A stretch of 64,000 nucleotides of DNA from Sphingobium xenophagum NBRC 107872 (GTDB lineage: Bacteria; Pseudomonadota; Alphaproteobacteria; Sphingomonadales; Sphingomonadaceae), in contig NZ_BARE01000002.1 in the NCBI RefSeq assembly GCF_000367345.1, positions 124,001 to 188,000 of the forward strand, written 5' to 3'. Shown one piece after another: positions 34,226 to 43,972 of the stretch. The notes under the pieces are model-generated. The model made no database searches. It was not told the DNA's origin and saw nothing but the letters and a program-made list of their open reading frames with translations. The position numbers were made by a program, and so were the translations under genes. The first letter of the stretch is position 1, and each line of letters opens with the position of its first letter.

Positions 34226-36832
34226 ATGAGTGACAGCAAGGAAGACAAGCCGGTTCTGGGCCGCAAGCCGCTGGGCATCAAGCGGACCGTGGAATCCGGC
34301 CAGGTGCAGCAGCAGTTCAGCCATGGCCGCAAGAATACGGTCGTGGTTGAGGTGAAGCGGCGCCGCGTCCTGGGCAAGCCGGGCGAAGCCGCCGGCGCTG
34401 CGCCCGCTGCTGCGCCACAGGCCGATCCGGTGCCCGCCGCTCCCGCGCCCGCAGCGCCCCGTCCCGCCGCCCCGCCGCCGCAGCAGCAGCGCGCGCCGCA
34501 GCCTGCCCCCGCGCGCCAGTCGCCGCCGCAAAGCCTGATGTCGCGTCAGGAATTGCAGGCCAAGCTGCTGCGCGAAGCAGAAGAAGCGCGCATGAATGCG
34601 CTGGAGGAAGCGCGCCGTCGTGAAGCGGCCGAGCGCATAGCGGCGGCCGAGGATGAAAAGCGCCGGGCCGAGGAAAATCGCCAGGCTGCCGAAGCTGCCG
34701 CGTCCGCGCCTGCTGTCGAAGAAGCCAAGGCTCCCGAAGCGGCGCCCGCAGCCGAAGCACCCGCCGCCGCTGCGCCGCAGGACAGCGCCGCCGCGCCCGA
34801 AGCGGCTGCGCCGACGGACGAGCAGCCTGCAGCCACCACTGCCGCGCCGCCGCCGCCGCGTCGCTTCACCCCGGTCACCCCGATCAAGCGGCCCGAACCG
34901 ACCAAGCCCGAACGGGCGAAGAAGGGTGAGGATAATCGTCGCCAGGCTGGCAAGCTGACCGTCACCAAGGCGCTGGCCGATGACGACAGCGCCCGCGCGC
35001 GCAGCCTCGCCGCGCTCAAGCGCGCGCGTGAAAAGGAACGCCGCGCCCATTATGCCGGTGGCTCCAAGACGCGCGAAAAGCAGTCGCGCGACGTGGTGGT
35101 GCCAGAAGTCATCACCGTGCAGGAACTGGCCAACCGTATGGCCGAAAAGGGCGCGGACCTGGTCAAGTCGCTGTTCAAGATGGGGCAGGCGGTCACGCTC
35201 AACCAGTCGATCGATCAGGATACCGCCGAACTGCTGGTTGAGGAATTTGGCCACCGCATCCAGCGCGTGTCCGAAGCCGACGTCGAAATCGGCATCGAAG
35301 GCGATGTCGATCCGGTCGAATCGCTCAAGGTGCGCGCGCCTGTCGTGACGATCATGGGCCATGTCGACCATGGCAAGACCAGCCTGCTCGACGCGCTGCG
35401 CGGGACCGATGTGGTCGCGGGCGAAAGCGGCGGCATCACCCAGCATATTGGCGCCTATCAGGTGACGACCAAGGGCGGCGACATCATCACCTTCCTCGAC
35501 ACGCCGGGCCATGAGGCTTTTTCGGAAATGCGCGCACGCGGTGCGAACGTGACCGACATCGTCATTCTGGTGGTGGCGGCCGACGACGGGCTGATGCCGC
35601 AGACGATCGAGGCGATCAATCATACCAAGGCGGCCGGCGTGCCGATGATCGTGGCGATCAACAAGTGCGACAAGCCCGAAGCCAACCCGCAAAAGGTGCG
35701 TGAGCGCCTGCTCGAACATGAAATCGTGGTCGAGGATATGGGCGGCGACGTGCAGGACGTGCAGGTATCCGCGCTCAAGAAGACCGGGCTGGACGAACTG
35801 ATCGAGAAGATCCTGCTCCAGGCCGAGCTCATGGAACTGACCGCCAACCCCGATCGCGCCGCCGAAGGCAATGTGATCGAGGCGCAGCTGGACAAGGGCC
35901 GTGGCGCTGTCGCCACCGTGCTGGTGCGTCGCGGTACGCTCAAGGTCGGCGACACGTTCGTCATCGGTGCGGAAAGCGGCAAGGTGCGTGCGCTGGTCAA
36001 TGACAAGGGCCAGCAGGTAAAGTCCGCCGGTCCTTCGGTCCCGGTCGAGGTGCTGGGCCTGTCTGGCGTGCCGATGGCGGGCGACCAGATGACGGTCGTG
36101 GAGAATGAAGCGCGCGCCCGTGAGGTGGCCGCCTATCGTCAGGAACAGATCACCCGCAAGCGCACCGCGTCGGTGCCGACGAACTTTGAAAATATGTTCT
36201 CGGCATTGAGCACGAAGGTCATCGAATATCCGGTGGTCATCCGTGGCGACGTGCAGGGTTCGGTCGAAGCGATCGTCAATGCGCTGAACCGCATTTCGAC
36301 CGACGAGATCAAGGTGCGTATCCTGAGCTCCGGCGTCGGCGCGATCACCGAAAGCGACGTTACGCTGGCGTCGGCCAGCCGCGCGCCGCTGATCGGTTTC
36401 AACGTCCGTCCCAATGCCAAGGCACGTCCTCTGGCGATCCGCGAGAAAATCTCGCTGCGCTATTATGACGTGATCTACGACCTGCTCGAAGAAGTGCGCA
36501 ATGAAATGGCGGGTCAGCTGGCCCCCGAACGCATCGAAACGATCGTGGGTCGCGCCGAAGTGTTGCAGGTGTTCCCTGCGGGCAAGAAGGACAAGGCGGC
36601 CGGGCTTCTGGTCAAGGAAGGCGTCATCCGCAAGGGGCTCAATGCGCGCCTTACCCGCGACGATGTCATCGTGTCCAGGACGGTCATCCACTCGCTGCGC
36701 CGCTTCAAGGACGATGTGTCCGAAGTGCGCGCCGGCATGGAATGCGGCGCCGTGTTGCAGGACACCAACGACATCAAGCCGGGCGATACGCTCGAACTGT
36801 TCGAGGTCGAGGAACGCGTCCGCACGCTGTGA
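34226..36832 (+). CDS. infB: Translation initiation factor IF-2
   Basis: IF-2 is the GTPase that brings initiator tRNA to the ribosome. The 868-residue protein has an IF2-associated N-terminal region, an Ala/Pro/Glu-rich low-complexity stretch (residues about 55-230), then the G domain with [14 protein letters not shown] (G1, near residue 377), DTPGHEAF (G3, near 425) and NKCDKPEA (G4), and C-terminal domains with [14 protein letters not shown] near 675. Codon-level repeats in the Ala/Pro stretch explain long spurious frames on the other strand. Confidence 0.98.
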   Translation: MSDSKEDKPVLGRKPLGIKRTVESGQVQQQFSHGRKNTVVVEVKRRRVLGKPGEAAGAAPAAAPQADPVPAAPAPAAPRPAAPPPQQQRAPQPAPARQSPPQSLMSRQELQAKLLREAEEARMNALEEARRREAAERIAAAEDEKRRAEENRQAAEAAASAPAVEEAKAPEAAPAAEAPAAAAPQDSAAAPEAAAPTDEQPAATTAAPPPPRRFTPVTPIKRPEPTKPERAKKGEDNRRQAGKLTVTKALADDDSARARSLAALKRAREKERRAHYAGGSKTREKQSRDVVVPEVITVQELANRMAEKGADLVKSLFKMGQAVTLNQSIDQDTAELLVEEFGHRIQRVSEADVEIGIEGDVDPVESLKVRAPVVTIMGHVDHGKTSLLDALRGTDVVAGESGGITQHIGAYQVTTKGGDIITFLDTPGHEAFSEMRARGANVTDIVILVVAADDGLMPQTIEAINHTKAAGVPMIVAINKCDKPEANPQKVRERLLEHEIVVEDMGGDVQDVQVSALKKTGLDELIEKILLQAELMELTANPDRAAEGNVIEAQLDKGRGAVATVLVRRGTLKVGDTFVIGAESGKVRALVNDKGQQVKSAGPSVPVEVLGLSGVPMAGDQMTVVENEARAREVAAYRQEQITRKRTASVPTNFENMFSALSTKVIEYPVVIRGDVQGSVEAIVNALNRISTDEIKVRILSSGVGAITESDVTLASASRAPLIGFNVRPNAKARPLAIREKISLRYYDVIYDLLEEVRNEMAGQLAPERIETIVGRAEVLQVFPAGKKDKAAGLLVKEGVIRKGLNARLTRDDVIVSRTVIHSLRRFKDDVSEVRAGMECGAVLQDTNDIKPGDTLELFEVEERVRTL

Positions 36833-36879
36833 TAGGAAAGACATGGCCCCGGCTTTGGTCGGGGCCATGAGGTTTATAT

Positions 36880-37278
36880 ATGTCCAGTCAAACCCAAGGC
36901 CCGTCCGTTCGTGCGCTCCGCGTAGGGGAGCAGGTGCGCCACATCCTGTCCGACATCCTGCAACGTGGGGATGTGCATGACGATGTGCTGGCGCGGCATG
37001 TCGTGAGCGTCACGGAAGTCCGCATGTCGTCCGACCTGCGCCACGCGACCGCCTTCATCAAGCCGCTGCTGGGGCGGGACGAGGAAGTGGTGCTGAAGGC
37101 GCTGCGCACCAACACCGCCTATTTCCAGCGCGAGGTCGCGGCGCGCACGCGGCTCAAATATGCCGCGAAGATCAAGTTTCTGGCCGACGACAGTTTCGAC
37201 GAGGGCAGCCATATCGACAAGTTGCTGCGCGATCCCAAGGTTGCGCAGGATCTGGTCAAGGATGATGACGCGGATTAA
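36880..37278 (+). CDS. rbfA: 30S ribosome-binding factor RbfA
   Basis: RbfA binds immature 30S subunits and helps process 16S rRNA. The 132-residue protein has the KH-like fold signatures [47 protein letters not shown] and [25 protein letters not shown], with the acidic Asp-rich end. It follows infB by 47 bases in the canonical order. truB, its usual neighbour, is displaced by two inserted genes. Confidence 0.95.
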   Translation: MSSQTQGPSVRALRVGEQVRHILSDILQRGDVHDDVLARHVVSVTEVRMSSDLRHATAFIKPLLGRDEEVVLKALRTNTAYFQREVAARTRLKYAAKIKFLADDSFDEGSHIDKLLRDPKVAQDLVKDDDAD

Positions 37279-37373
37279 TTGCCGCCCACATTGTTCTTCG
37301 CCATGATGACACTCCCCAGGCGGATCGGCATGTGATGGCATGTCCGCGCATGTGCAAGAATGAGGATCGAGCG

Positions 37374-38273
37374 ATGCGGATGATGTGGCTGTTTGGCGTG
37401 GCGGCAGCATTGGGCGCCATCACCCCCGCCGCCGCCAAGGATCCCGCGATCCACCCCGCCGTCATCAGCGATCCGGCACCGGACGCCACCCATCCGGCCG
37501 GCATGAGCGCCTTCGTCCTGCCTTCAGCCGATGGCGCGATGAACGCCGTCATGTACACCGCCGCCGGGGCCGGGCTGCATCCCACGCTGCTGTTGCTTCA
37601 CGGCTTTCCCGGCAACGAGCAGAATCTGGACCTGGCGCAGGCCGCGCGCCGGGCCGGATGGAATGTGCTCACGCTCCATTATCGCGGGTCGTGGGGCAGT
37701 CCGGGCAATTTCTCCTTCGGCAATGCGTCAGACGATGCCTTTGCCGCGCTGCAATTTCTCCAGCAAGCCGCGACCGTCGCCAAATATCGCATCGACACCA
37801 GCGCGATCGTGGTCGCGGGGCACAGCATGGGCGGCTTTATGGCGGCGGACATTGCCGCCGCCGAACCGCGCGTGGCCGGGCTGTTCCTGATCGACCCGTG
37901 GGACCCGGCGCAGACCGTCGCGGCGCTGGCGAGCGCGCAGGGCGAAGCGGCGTGGAAGGCGGAAGTGGAGAGCGACCTGCCGCCGCTGCATGGCGCGACC
38001 TATGACAGCCTGACCGCCGAGATAAAGGGCAATGGCGAGAAGTTCGACCTTGGCCGACGGCTGGCGGGCTATGGCCGTCGTCCGCTCACCATCCTTGGCG
38101 CGGAGAAGGGGTTGGGGGCCGAAGCGCGCACGGTGGCGGCGGATGCGCAGGGGGCCAATCCCAATGCGCGGCTGATGGTCTGGCCGACCGATCATAGTTT
38201 TTCGGACAAAAGGATCGCGCTGGCCGATGCGCTGGTCCGTTTCCTCTCTGGCGTCGCGCCGACCATCCGCTAA
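37374..38273 (+). CDS. Exported alpha/beta hydrolase
   Basis: The 299-residue protein has a signal peptide (MRMMWLFGVAAALGAITPAAA) and an alpha/beta hydrolase domain: LLLLHGFPGNEQNLDLA near residue 80, the nucleophile elbow VVAGHSMGGFMAA near 155, an Asp region FLIDPWDP near 185, and the catalytic His in PTDHSFSDKR near 278. It looks like a periplasmic esterase/peptidase of unknown substrate. GAGG lies 9 bases before ATG 37374. It interrupts the usual rbfA-truB order together with tdk. Confidence 0.87.
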   Translation: MRMMWLFGVAAALGAITPAAAKDPAIHPAVISDPAPDATHPAGMSAFVLPSADGAMNAVMYTAAGAGLHPTLLLLHGFPGNEQNLDLAQAARRAGWNVLTLHYRGSWGSPGNFSFGNASDDAFAALQFLQQAATVAKYRIDTSAIVVAGHSMGGFMAADIAAAEPRVAGLFLIDPWDPAQTVAALASAQGEAAWKAEVESDLPPLHGATYDSLTAEIKGNGEKFDLGRRLAGYGRRPLTILGAEKGLGAEARTVAADAQGANPNARLMVWPTDHSFSDKRIALADALVRFLSGVAPTIR

Positions 38274-38282
38274 GCGTCGGGC

Positions 38283-38861
38283 ATGGCAAAGCTCTATTTC
38301 TATTATAGCTCGATGAATGCGGGCAAATCCGCGACGTTGCTGCAATCGGACTTCAACTATCGTGAGCGCGGCATGGCGACGATGCTGTGGACCGCGGCGA
38401 TCGACGATCGCTTTGGGCATGGCCGCATTGCGTCGCGCATCGGGCTGGAAACGGACGCGCATCTGTTCGATCCTGCGGTCGATATTTTCGCCGCCGTCGC
38501 GCGCCAGCATGCGGCGACGCCCCTGTCCTGCGTTCTGATCGACGAGGCGCAATTTCTGACCCGCGATCAGGTGTGGCAGATCGCGGCGCTGTGCGACGAT
38601 CTCAACATCCCGGTGCTTTGCTATGGCCTGCGCACCGATTTTCGCGGGGAATTGTTCGAAGGGAGCGCCCATCTGCTGGGGCTGGCGGACACGCTGAGCG
38701 AGATCAAGACGGTGTGCGATTGCGGGCGCAAGGCGACGATGAACCTGCGTGTCGACGGAAAGGGGCAGGCGGTGCGCGACGGCGCGCAGACGCAGATTGG
38801 CGGCAATGATCGCTATGTCGCACTCTGCCGCCGCCATTATCGGGAACAGATGGGCGGCTGA
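38283..38861 (+). CDS. tdk: Thymidine kinase
   Basis: Tdk phosphorylates thymidine for the salvage of dTMP. The 192-residue protein has the type II P-loop YYSSMNAGKSATLLQS at the N terminus, the Mg2+ Asp in CVLIDEAQFL near residue 87, the lasso region GLRTDFRGELFEGS, and four zinc ligands in CDCGRKA and CRRHY. It lies 9 bases after the hydrolase and 32 before truB. Confidence 0.97.
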   Translation: MAKLYFYYSSMNAGKSATLLQSDFNYRERGMATMLWTAAIDDRFGHGRIASRIGLETDAHLFDPAVDIFAAVARQHAATPLSCVLIDEAQFLTRDQVWQIAALCDDLNIPVLCYGLRTDFRGELFEGSAHLLGLADTLSEIKTVCDCGRKATMNLRVDGKGQAVRDGAQTQIGGNDRYVALCRRHYREQMGG

Positions 38862-38893
38862 CAAGCGGCCTGCCGCGGTGTAGGCGCGCGTCC

Positions 38894-39856
38894 ATGCACG
38901 GCTGGATCATCCTCGACAAACCCCATGGCCTCGGCTCGACCCAGGCCGTCAGCGCGGTCAAGCGCGCGTTGCGTGACGGTGGGGCTGGCAAGTGCAAGGT
39001 CGGCCATGGCGGCACGCTCGATCCGCTGGCAACCGGCGTGCTGCCGATCGCGATCGGCGAGGCGACGAAGCTCGCCGGGCGGATGCTCGACAGCGACAAG
39101 ATTTACGATTTTACCGTGGCGTTCGGGGCGCAGACCGACACGCTCGACCTGGAAGGCGCGGTGATCGCGACCAGCGATCAGCGGCCCACGCTGGCACAGA
39201 TGGAAGCGGTGTTGTCGCGCTTCACTGGCCCGATCGAACAGGTGCCGCCCGCCTATAGCGCGATCCTGATCGACGGCCAGCGGGCCTATGATCTGGCGCG
39301 TGCCGGGGCGGATGTAGAAATGAAGATGCGCGGGGTGACGGTGCATGGCCTGCAAATCTCCTCTCCCCGGTGGGGAGAGGATAGCGCAGCTTGCCCGCAT
39401 GGCGGGCTAGCGCAGCTTGGAGAGGGGGAGAGGATTGACGCCATCACTCTCACCGCCCATGTTTCCAAGGGCACCTATATCCGCAGCCTTGCCCGCGACA
39501 TTGCGCTGGCGCTCGGCACGGTCGGCCATGTGACCATGCTGCGCCGGATCAAGGCGGGGCCGTTTACCCTCGATTCCGCGATTTCGCTGGACAAATTGCG
39601 TCATGCTGCTAACGAGCGCGCCATCGGTAGCCTTATGCTGCCGCTGACGGCGGGGCTGGACGACATCCCGGCTCTCCCCGTCTCGCCCGATCAGGCCCTG
39701 ATGCTCCGACAGGGGAAGGTTCTGACCGGGATCACTGCCACCACTGGCCTTCATCTGGCGATGGACGGGACTATCCCCGTCGCGCTGGTCCGGTCAGATG
39801 ATCATCAGATCATCGTGGTGCGCGGTTTCAACCTGATGTCGAAGGATGACGAATAG
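38894..39856 (+). CDS. truB: tRNA pseudouridine(55) synthase TruB with an in-frame palindromic insert
   Basis: TruB makes pseudouridine 55 in the T loop of tRNAs. The 320-residue protein has the catalytic Asp43 in GHGGTLDPLATGVLP, the N-terminal WIILDKPHGLGSTQAV, and HVSKGTYIRSLARDIA near 190. Between VTVHGLQI and ITLTAHVSKGTYIR, where other TruB proteins run on directly, there are about 25 extra residues (SPRWGEDSAACPHGG...) coded by a palindromic element at 39358-39433. The insert is in frame and in a loop before the RNA-binding strand. The stop abuts the rpsO start. Confidence 0.95.
   Translation: MHGWIILDKPHGLGSTQAVSAVKRALRDGGAGKCKVGHGGTLDPLATGVLPIAIGEATKLAGRMLDSDKIYDFTVAFGAQTDTLDLEGAVIATSDQRPTLAQMEAVLSRFTGPIEQVPPAYSAILIDGQRAYDLARAGADVEMKMRGVTVHGLQISSPRWGEDSAACPHGGLAQLGEGERIDAITLTAHVSKGTYIRSLARDIALALGTVGHVTMLRRIKAGPFTLDSAISLDKLRHAANERAIGSLMLPLTAGLDDIPALPVSPDQALMLRQGKVLTGITATTGLHLAMDGTIPVALVRSDDHQIIVVRGFNLMSKDDE
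39358..39433 (+). repeat. Palindromic repeat element inserted within truB
   Basis: The element begins with a 9-bp hairpin (CCTCTCCCC 39360-39368, GGGGAGAGG 39372-39380), carries the direct repeat TAGCGCAGCTTG (39382-39393 and 39408-39419) around a 6-bp hairpin (GCCCGC 39393-39398, GCGGGC 39402-39407), and ends with a second GGAGAGGGGGAGAGG block. It is about 76-78 bases and keeps the frame open. Its shape is that of a mobile palindromic element rather than protein-coding sequence. Confidence 0.8.
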
Positions 39857-40126
39857 ATGACGATTACTGCCGAGCGCAAGGAAGCGCTGATCAAGGAATA
39901 TGCCCGCGCCGAGGGTGACACGGGTTCGCCAGAGGTCCAGGTTTCGATCCTGACCGAGCGGATCACCAACCTGACCGAGCATTTCAAGGGTCACCACAAG
40001 GATAATCACAGCCGTCGTGGTCTGCTGATGATGGTCAACAAGCGTCGTTCGCTGCTGGACTATCTCAAGAAGAAGGATCAGGCGCGCTACGCCGACCTGA
40101 TCGCCAAGCTGGGCCTGCGCAAGTAA
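39857..40126 (+). CDS. rpsO: 30S ribosomal protein S15
   Basis: S15 is a primary 16S rRNA-binding protein. The 89-residue length is exactly normal and the sequence carries [44 protein letters not shown] and [12 protein letters not shown]. Its ATG directly follows the truB stop, so the two are coupled. A terminator lies 18 bases after it, and pnp, its usual partner, is separated by a further family B repeat. Confidence 0.98.
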   Translation: MTITAERKEALIKEYARAEGDTGSPEVQVSILTERITNLTEHFKGHHKDNHSRRGLLMMVNKRRSLLDYLKKKDQARYADLIAKLGLRK

Positions 40127-40143
40127 CGCGGACCTTCAACGGG

Positions 40144-40166
40144 ACGGCCCCCATGCGGGGCCGTTT
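40144..40166 (+). terminator. Terminator after rpsO
   Basis: ACGGCCCC (40144-40151) and GGGGCCGT (40157-40164) form an 8-bp stem with a 5-base loop, followed by a short TTT. The short T run suggests partial termination before pnp. Confidence 0.65.
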
Positions 40167-40233
40167 CTGATTCTGAAACATGGCGTCGGGCAATCCGGCA
40201 CGGCGTTCATGATACGGGGGACACTTCCCCACA

Positions 40234-40331
40234 CCGTTCGGGCCGAGCCTGTCGAAGCCTTCTGCTGAGCGAAGCGAAGTTTGCTTCGCCTGCGCTCAGC
40301 TAAGCCCTTCGACTTCGCTCAGGGCGAACGG
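40234..40331. repeat. REP-like composite repeat, family B, between rpsO and pnp
   Basis: Ends CCGTTCGGGCC (40234) and GGGCGAACGG (40331) enclose arms GAGCCTGTCGAAGCC and CCCTTCGACTTCGCTCAGGG and an inner hairpin GAAGCGAAG-N4-CTTCGC around 40280. It lies in the 298-base rpsO-pnp spacer, where enterobacteria place the RNase III site that autoregulates pnp. Confidence 0.8.
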
Positions 40332-40424
40332 ATATGAGGAGTTCGCTCCTCACCCATGGAGCCTCACCGGCTCCGCCAAAGGCCCCGCCCGGCAATAGGG
40401 CCGACGCGGGCGAAGGAAAAAACT

Positions 40425-42761
40425 ATGTTTGATGTCAAGAAAGTATCGATCGAGCTGGCCGGCAAGACGCTGACCCTCGAAACCGGCCGCATTGCCCGTC
40501 AGGCTGACGCCGCCGTGCTGGCGACCTATGGCGAAACCGTGGTGCTGTGCGCCGTGACCGCCGCCAAGAGCGTGAAGGAAGGCCAGGATTTCTTCCCCCT
40601 GACCGTTCACTATCAGGAAAAATATTCCGCCGCCGGCCGCATTCCCGGCGGCTTTTTCAAGCGTGAGCGCGGCGCGACCGAAAAGGAAACGCTGGTTTCC
40701 CGCCTGATCGACCGTCCGATCCGTCCGCTGTTCCCCGAAGGTTTCTACAACGAAATCAACGTCATCGCCCAGGTTCTGTCGTTCGACGGCGAAAGCGAGC
40801 CGGACATTGTGGCGATGATCGCCGCGTCGGCTGCGCTGACCCTGTCCGGCGTGCCCTTCATGGGACCGATCGGCGCGGCCCGCGTTGGTTACAAGGATGG
40901 CGAATATCAGCTCAACCCGTCGCTGGACGAGGCAAAGGCCGGTGAACTCGATCTGGTCGTCGCCGCCACCTATGACGCTGTGATGATGGTCGAATCCGAA
41001 GCCAAGGAGCTTTCGGAAGAAGTCATGCTGGGCGCCGTCCTGTTCGCGCATGACGCGAGCAAGAAGATTGTCGACGCCATCATCAGCCTGGCTGAAAAGG
41101 CGGCCAAGGATCCTTGGGACATGCCGCAGGGCGACAATCTCGATGACCTGAAGAAGAAGCTGAAGAAGCTGATCGGCAAGGACATCACCGCCGCCTACAA
41201 GCTGACCGACAAGTCGGCGCGTTCCAACGCGCTGAACGAAGCCCGCGCCAAGGCAAAGGCGTCGTTCGTTGCCGATGGTCTCGACGCCCAGACCGTCATG
41301 GCCGGCATCAAGCTGACCAAGAAGCTGGAAGCGGAAATCGTGCGCGGCGCCATCCTGAAGGACGGCAAGCGCATCGACGGTCGCACGACCACGCAGATCC
41401 GCCCGATCGAAGCGATGGTCGGCTTCCTGCCCCGCACCCATGGATCGGCCCTGTTCACGCGCGGTGAAACGCAGTCCATCTGCACCACCACGCTTGGCAC
41501 CAAGGACGCCGAGCAGATGATCGACGGCCTGACTGGCCTGCATTATGAAAATTTCATGCTGCACTATAACTTCCCGCCCTATTCGGTCGGTGAAGTCGGC
41601 CGCTTCGGCGCGCCGGGTCGTCGTGAAGTGGGTCATGGCAAGCTGGCCTGGCGTGCGCTGCACCCCGTGCTGCCCAGCAAGGACGAGTTCCCCTACACGA
41701 TCCGCGTCCTGTCCGACATCACCGAATCCAATGGTTCGTCCTCGATGGCGACTGTCTGCGGCGGTTCGCTGTCGATGATGGATGCAGGCGTGCCATTGAA
41801 GCGCCCGGTGTCCGGCATCGCCATGGGCCTGATTCTGGAAGGCAAGAATTTTGCCGTCCTGTCCGACATTCTGGGTGATGAAGATCATCTGGGCGACATG
41901 GACTTCAAGGTGGCCGGTACGTCCGAAGGCATCACCACGATGCAGATGGACATCAAGATTGCGGGCATCACGCGCGAAATCTTCGAAACCGCGCTTGCCC
42001 AGGCGAAGGAAGGCCGTGCCCACATCCTTGGCGAAATGAGCAAGGCGCTGGCTTCGACCCGGACCGAACTGTCGGCCCATGCCCCGCGCATCGAGACGTT
42101 GCAGATCGACAAGTCGAAGATCCGCGAAGTCATCGGCACCGGCGGCAAGGTCATCCGTGAAATCGTCGCCGAAACCGGCGCGAAGGTCGACATTGACGAT
42201 GAAGGCCTGATCAAGATCAGCTCGTCCGATCCGGCGCAGATCGAGGCTGCACGCAAGTGGATCCTGGGCATCACGCAGGAAGCGGAAGTCGGCAAGATTT
42301 ATGACGGCAAGGTCGTCAACATTGTCGATTTCGGTGCGTTCGTGAACTTCATGGGTGGCAAGGACGGTCTGGTCCATGTCTCCGAAATGAAGAATGAGCG
42401 CGTGGAAAAGCCCACTGACGTCGTGTCGGAAGGCCAGGAAGTGAAGGTCAAGGTCCTGGAGATCGACCCGCGCGGCAAGGTGCGCCTGTCGATGCGCGTC
42501 GTCGATCAGGAAACCGGCGAAGAACTGGAGGATACGCGTCCTCCCCGCGAAGCGCGCGAGCCGCGCGGCGATCGTGGTCCGCGCCGTGATGGCGGCGGCG
42601 ACCGTGGCCCGCGTCGCGAAGGCGGCGAAGGTCGTGGCGATCGCGGTCGCGGCCCGCGCCGCGATGGTGGCGATCGTGGTCCGCGTCGGGAACGCAGCGA
42701 AGGCGGCAATGAAGACGGCCAGGCGCCGGGCGGTCTGCCTGACTTCCTGACCCAGGATTGA
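40425..42761 (+). CDS. pnp: Polyribonucleotide nucleotidyltransferase (PNPase)
   Basis: PNPase degrades RNA 3' to 5' by phosphorolysis and is part of the degradosome. The 778-residue protein has two RNase PH domains ([20 protein letters not shown] near 18; [32 protein letters not shown], in two pieces, near 315), a KH domain ([20 protein letters not shown] near 567) and an S1 domain ([20 protein letters not shown] near 625). The tail is rich in Arg, Gly and Asp repeats ([11 protein letters not shown]), longer than in E. coli. GAAGGA precedes ATG 40425. Confidence 0.98.
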   Translation: MFDVKKVSIELAGKTLTLETGRIARQADAAVLATYGETVVLCAVTAAKSVKEGQDFFPLTVHYQEKYSAAGRIPGGFFKRERGATEKETLVSRLIDRPIRPLFPEGFYNEINVIAQVLSFDGESEPDIVAMIAASAALTLSGVPFMGPIGAARVGYKDGEYQLNPSLDEAKAGELDLVVAATYDAVMMVESEAKELSEEVMLGAVLFAHDASKKIVDAIISLAEKAAKDPWDMPQGDNLDDLKKKLKKLIGKDITAAYKLTDKSARSNALNEARAKAKASFVADGLDAQTVMAGIKLTKKLEAEIVRGAILKDGKRIDGRTTTQIRPIEAMVGFLPRTHGSALFTRGETQSICTTTLGTKDAEQMIDGLTGLHYENFMLHYNFPPYSVGEVGRFGAPGRREVGHGKLAWRALHPVLPSKDEFPYTIRVLSDITESNGSSSMATVCGGSLSMMDAGVPLKRPVSGIAMGLILEGKNFAVLSDILGDEDHLGDMDFKVAGTSEGITTMQMDIKIAGITREIFETALAQAKEGRAHILGEMSKALASTRTELSAHAPRIETLQIDKSKIREVIGTGGKVIREIVAETGAKVDIDDEGLIKISSSDPAQIEAARKWILGITQEAEVGKIYDGKVVNIVDFGAFVNFMGGKDGLVHVSEMKNERVEKPTDVVSEGQEVKVKVLEIDPRGKVRLSMRVVDQETGEELEDTRPPREAREPRGDRGPRRDGGGDRGPRREGGEGRGDRGRGPRRDGGDRGPRRERSEGGNEDGQAPGGLPDFLTQD

Positions 42762-42791
42762 TCGTCCATCCGACGAACTGAGGTTAAAATG

Positions 42792-42822
42792 GGGCGTCCG
42801 GTTCAGCCGGGCGCCCTTTTTT
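42792..42822 (+). terminator. Strong rho-independent terminator after pnp
   Basis: GGGCGTCCGG (42792-42801) pairs with CCGGGCGCCC (42807-42816) around a 5-base loop (one G-T wobble) and is followed by six T. It ends the rimP-to-pnp operon. Confidence 0.92.
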
Positions 42823-42908
42823 ATGTCGGGCGCGCAATGGACTAATTTCGATCAAGGCATAGAATCAAAGTTCTGCTACTGTAACGATAGATCATTTGGG
42901 GAACATCC

Positions 42909-43928
42909 ATGCAGCGGAGCAATGCGCGCTTTGTCGAACGCCTTCCGCTCGTCCTCGACCGGCCAGCTTATGCCTATGGACTGACGCTGCTTTTTTCCGG
43001 CGCGGCGCTGCTGCTGCGGATTGCGGCCGAACCGCTGCTGCCCAATGGCTATCCGTTCGTCACCTTCTTCCCGGCGGTCATCCTGTCATCTTTCCTGTTC
43101 GGGATCGGGCCAGGCATTTTTGCGGCGATATTCTGCGGACTGCTATCCTGGTATGTCTTTATCGCGCCATTTTACAGCTTCGTCATGAACCCGGCGGTAG
43201 CCGTCGCCATGCTATTCTATATCGGCGTGGTGGCCGTCGACATCATGCTGATTCATTTCATGCAGCGCGCCAATTTTCATCTGGCGGTGGAGCGCGAGCG
43301 CAGCCGCGCGCTGGCGGAAAACCGGGAGCTTCTGTTCCACGAACTCCAGCACCGCGTATCCAACAATCTTCAGGTTGTCGCGGCCATGCTGGCGCTCCAG
43401 CGTCGCCATGTCGATCATGACGTGGCGCGCAAGGCGCTGGACGATGCGTCGGCCCGGCTGGCGCTGGTGGGCCGCATCAGCCGTGCGCTCTACGATCCGT
43501 CAGGCAAGGGGCAGGACATTCGCGGCTTCCTGACCGCGCTGTCCGCCGACGTGCTGGAAGCGAGTGGCCGTACCGACATCGATGTTGCGGTGACAGCGCC
43601 CCACGGGCTGGCGATCGAGCCGTCCGTCACCGTGCCGCTGGCGCTGATCGTCGCGGAATCGGTGAGCAATGCGATCGAACATGGCCTGCCCGACCGGCCC
43701 GGCAAGGTGGCGGTGATGCTGGAGGAAGTGGAGGGCGCGCTGGCGCTGCGCATCGTTGATGACGGTCATGGCGTTGCCCCGGACTTTCAGCATGATTCCA
43801 GCGAATCGCTGGGGCTGCGCATTGCCAATGCGCTGGCGGCGCAACTGGGCGGGCGCTTTTCGCTGACGCCGGGCGCGAATGGCGGCGCAGTGGCGCGGCT
43901 CGATCTGCCTGCACGGACCGCCTGTTGA
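42909..43928 (+). CDS. Membrane sensor histidine kinase, DUF4118 with HisKA_2/HATPase
   Basis: The 339-residue protein has an N-terminal four-helix DUF4118 membrane domain (residues about 20-120, with PNGYPFVTFFPAVILSSFLFG), then a short coiled region and a HisKA_2 domain ELLFHELQHRVSNNLQVVAAM with phospho-acceptor His148. The ATPase part is intact: N-box VAESVSNAIEHG, G1 box DDGHGVAP and a late GG region. HisKA_2/HWE kinases of this size commonly feed PhyR in alphaproteobacteria, so this is a candidate input to the stress locus at 59-64 kb; no cognate regulator is adjacent. Its stop overlaps a TTG ahead of bamD. Confidence 0.88.
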   Translation: MQRSNARFVERLPLVLDRPAYAYGLTLLFSGAALLLRIAAEPLLPNGYPFVTFFPAVILSSFLFGIGPGIFAAIFCGLLSWYVFIAPFYSFVMNPAVAVAMLFYIGVVAVDIMLIHFMQRANFHLAVERERSRALAENRELLFHELQHRVSNNLQVVAAMLALQRRHVDHDVARKALDDASARLALVGRISRALYDPSGKGQDIRGFLTALSADVLEASGRTDIDVAVTAPHGLAIEPSVTVPLALIVAESVSNAIEHGLPDRPGKVAVMLEEVEGALALRIVDDGHGVAPDFQHDSSESLGLRIANALAAQLGGRFSLTPGANGGAVARLDLPARTAC

Positions 43929-43972
43929 TCCTGACTCCATTCTGCCGCTTGGCGGCAGCGATCCGCTCGGCT

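Noticed and set aside
34103..36868. A 921-codon minus-strand frame opposite infB
   Set aside because: His/Arg/Asp-rich antisense frame caused by codon bias of infB; infB itself is unambiguous. Similar long shadows opposite ppiD, pyrG, pnp, recN, ligA and groEL were dropped for the same reason.
42897..42903. GGGGAAC before the DUF4118 kinase
   Set aside because: It sits at the ribosome-binding position, with no CGTT downstream in the spacer.
43925..43972. TTG start for bamD overlapping the kinase stop
   Set aside because: Would add 16 residues ahead of the lipoprotein signal; later ATG codons give a normal lipoprotein leader.
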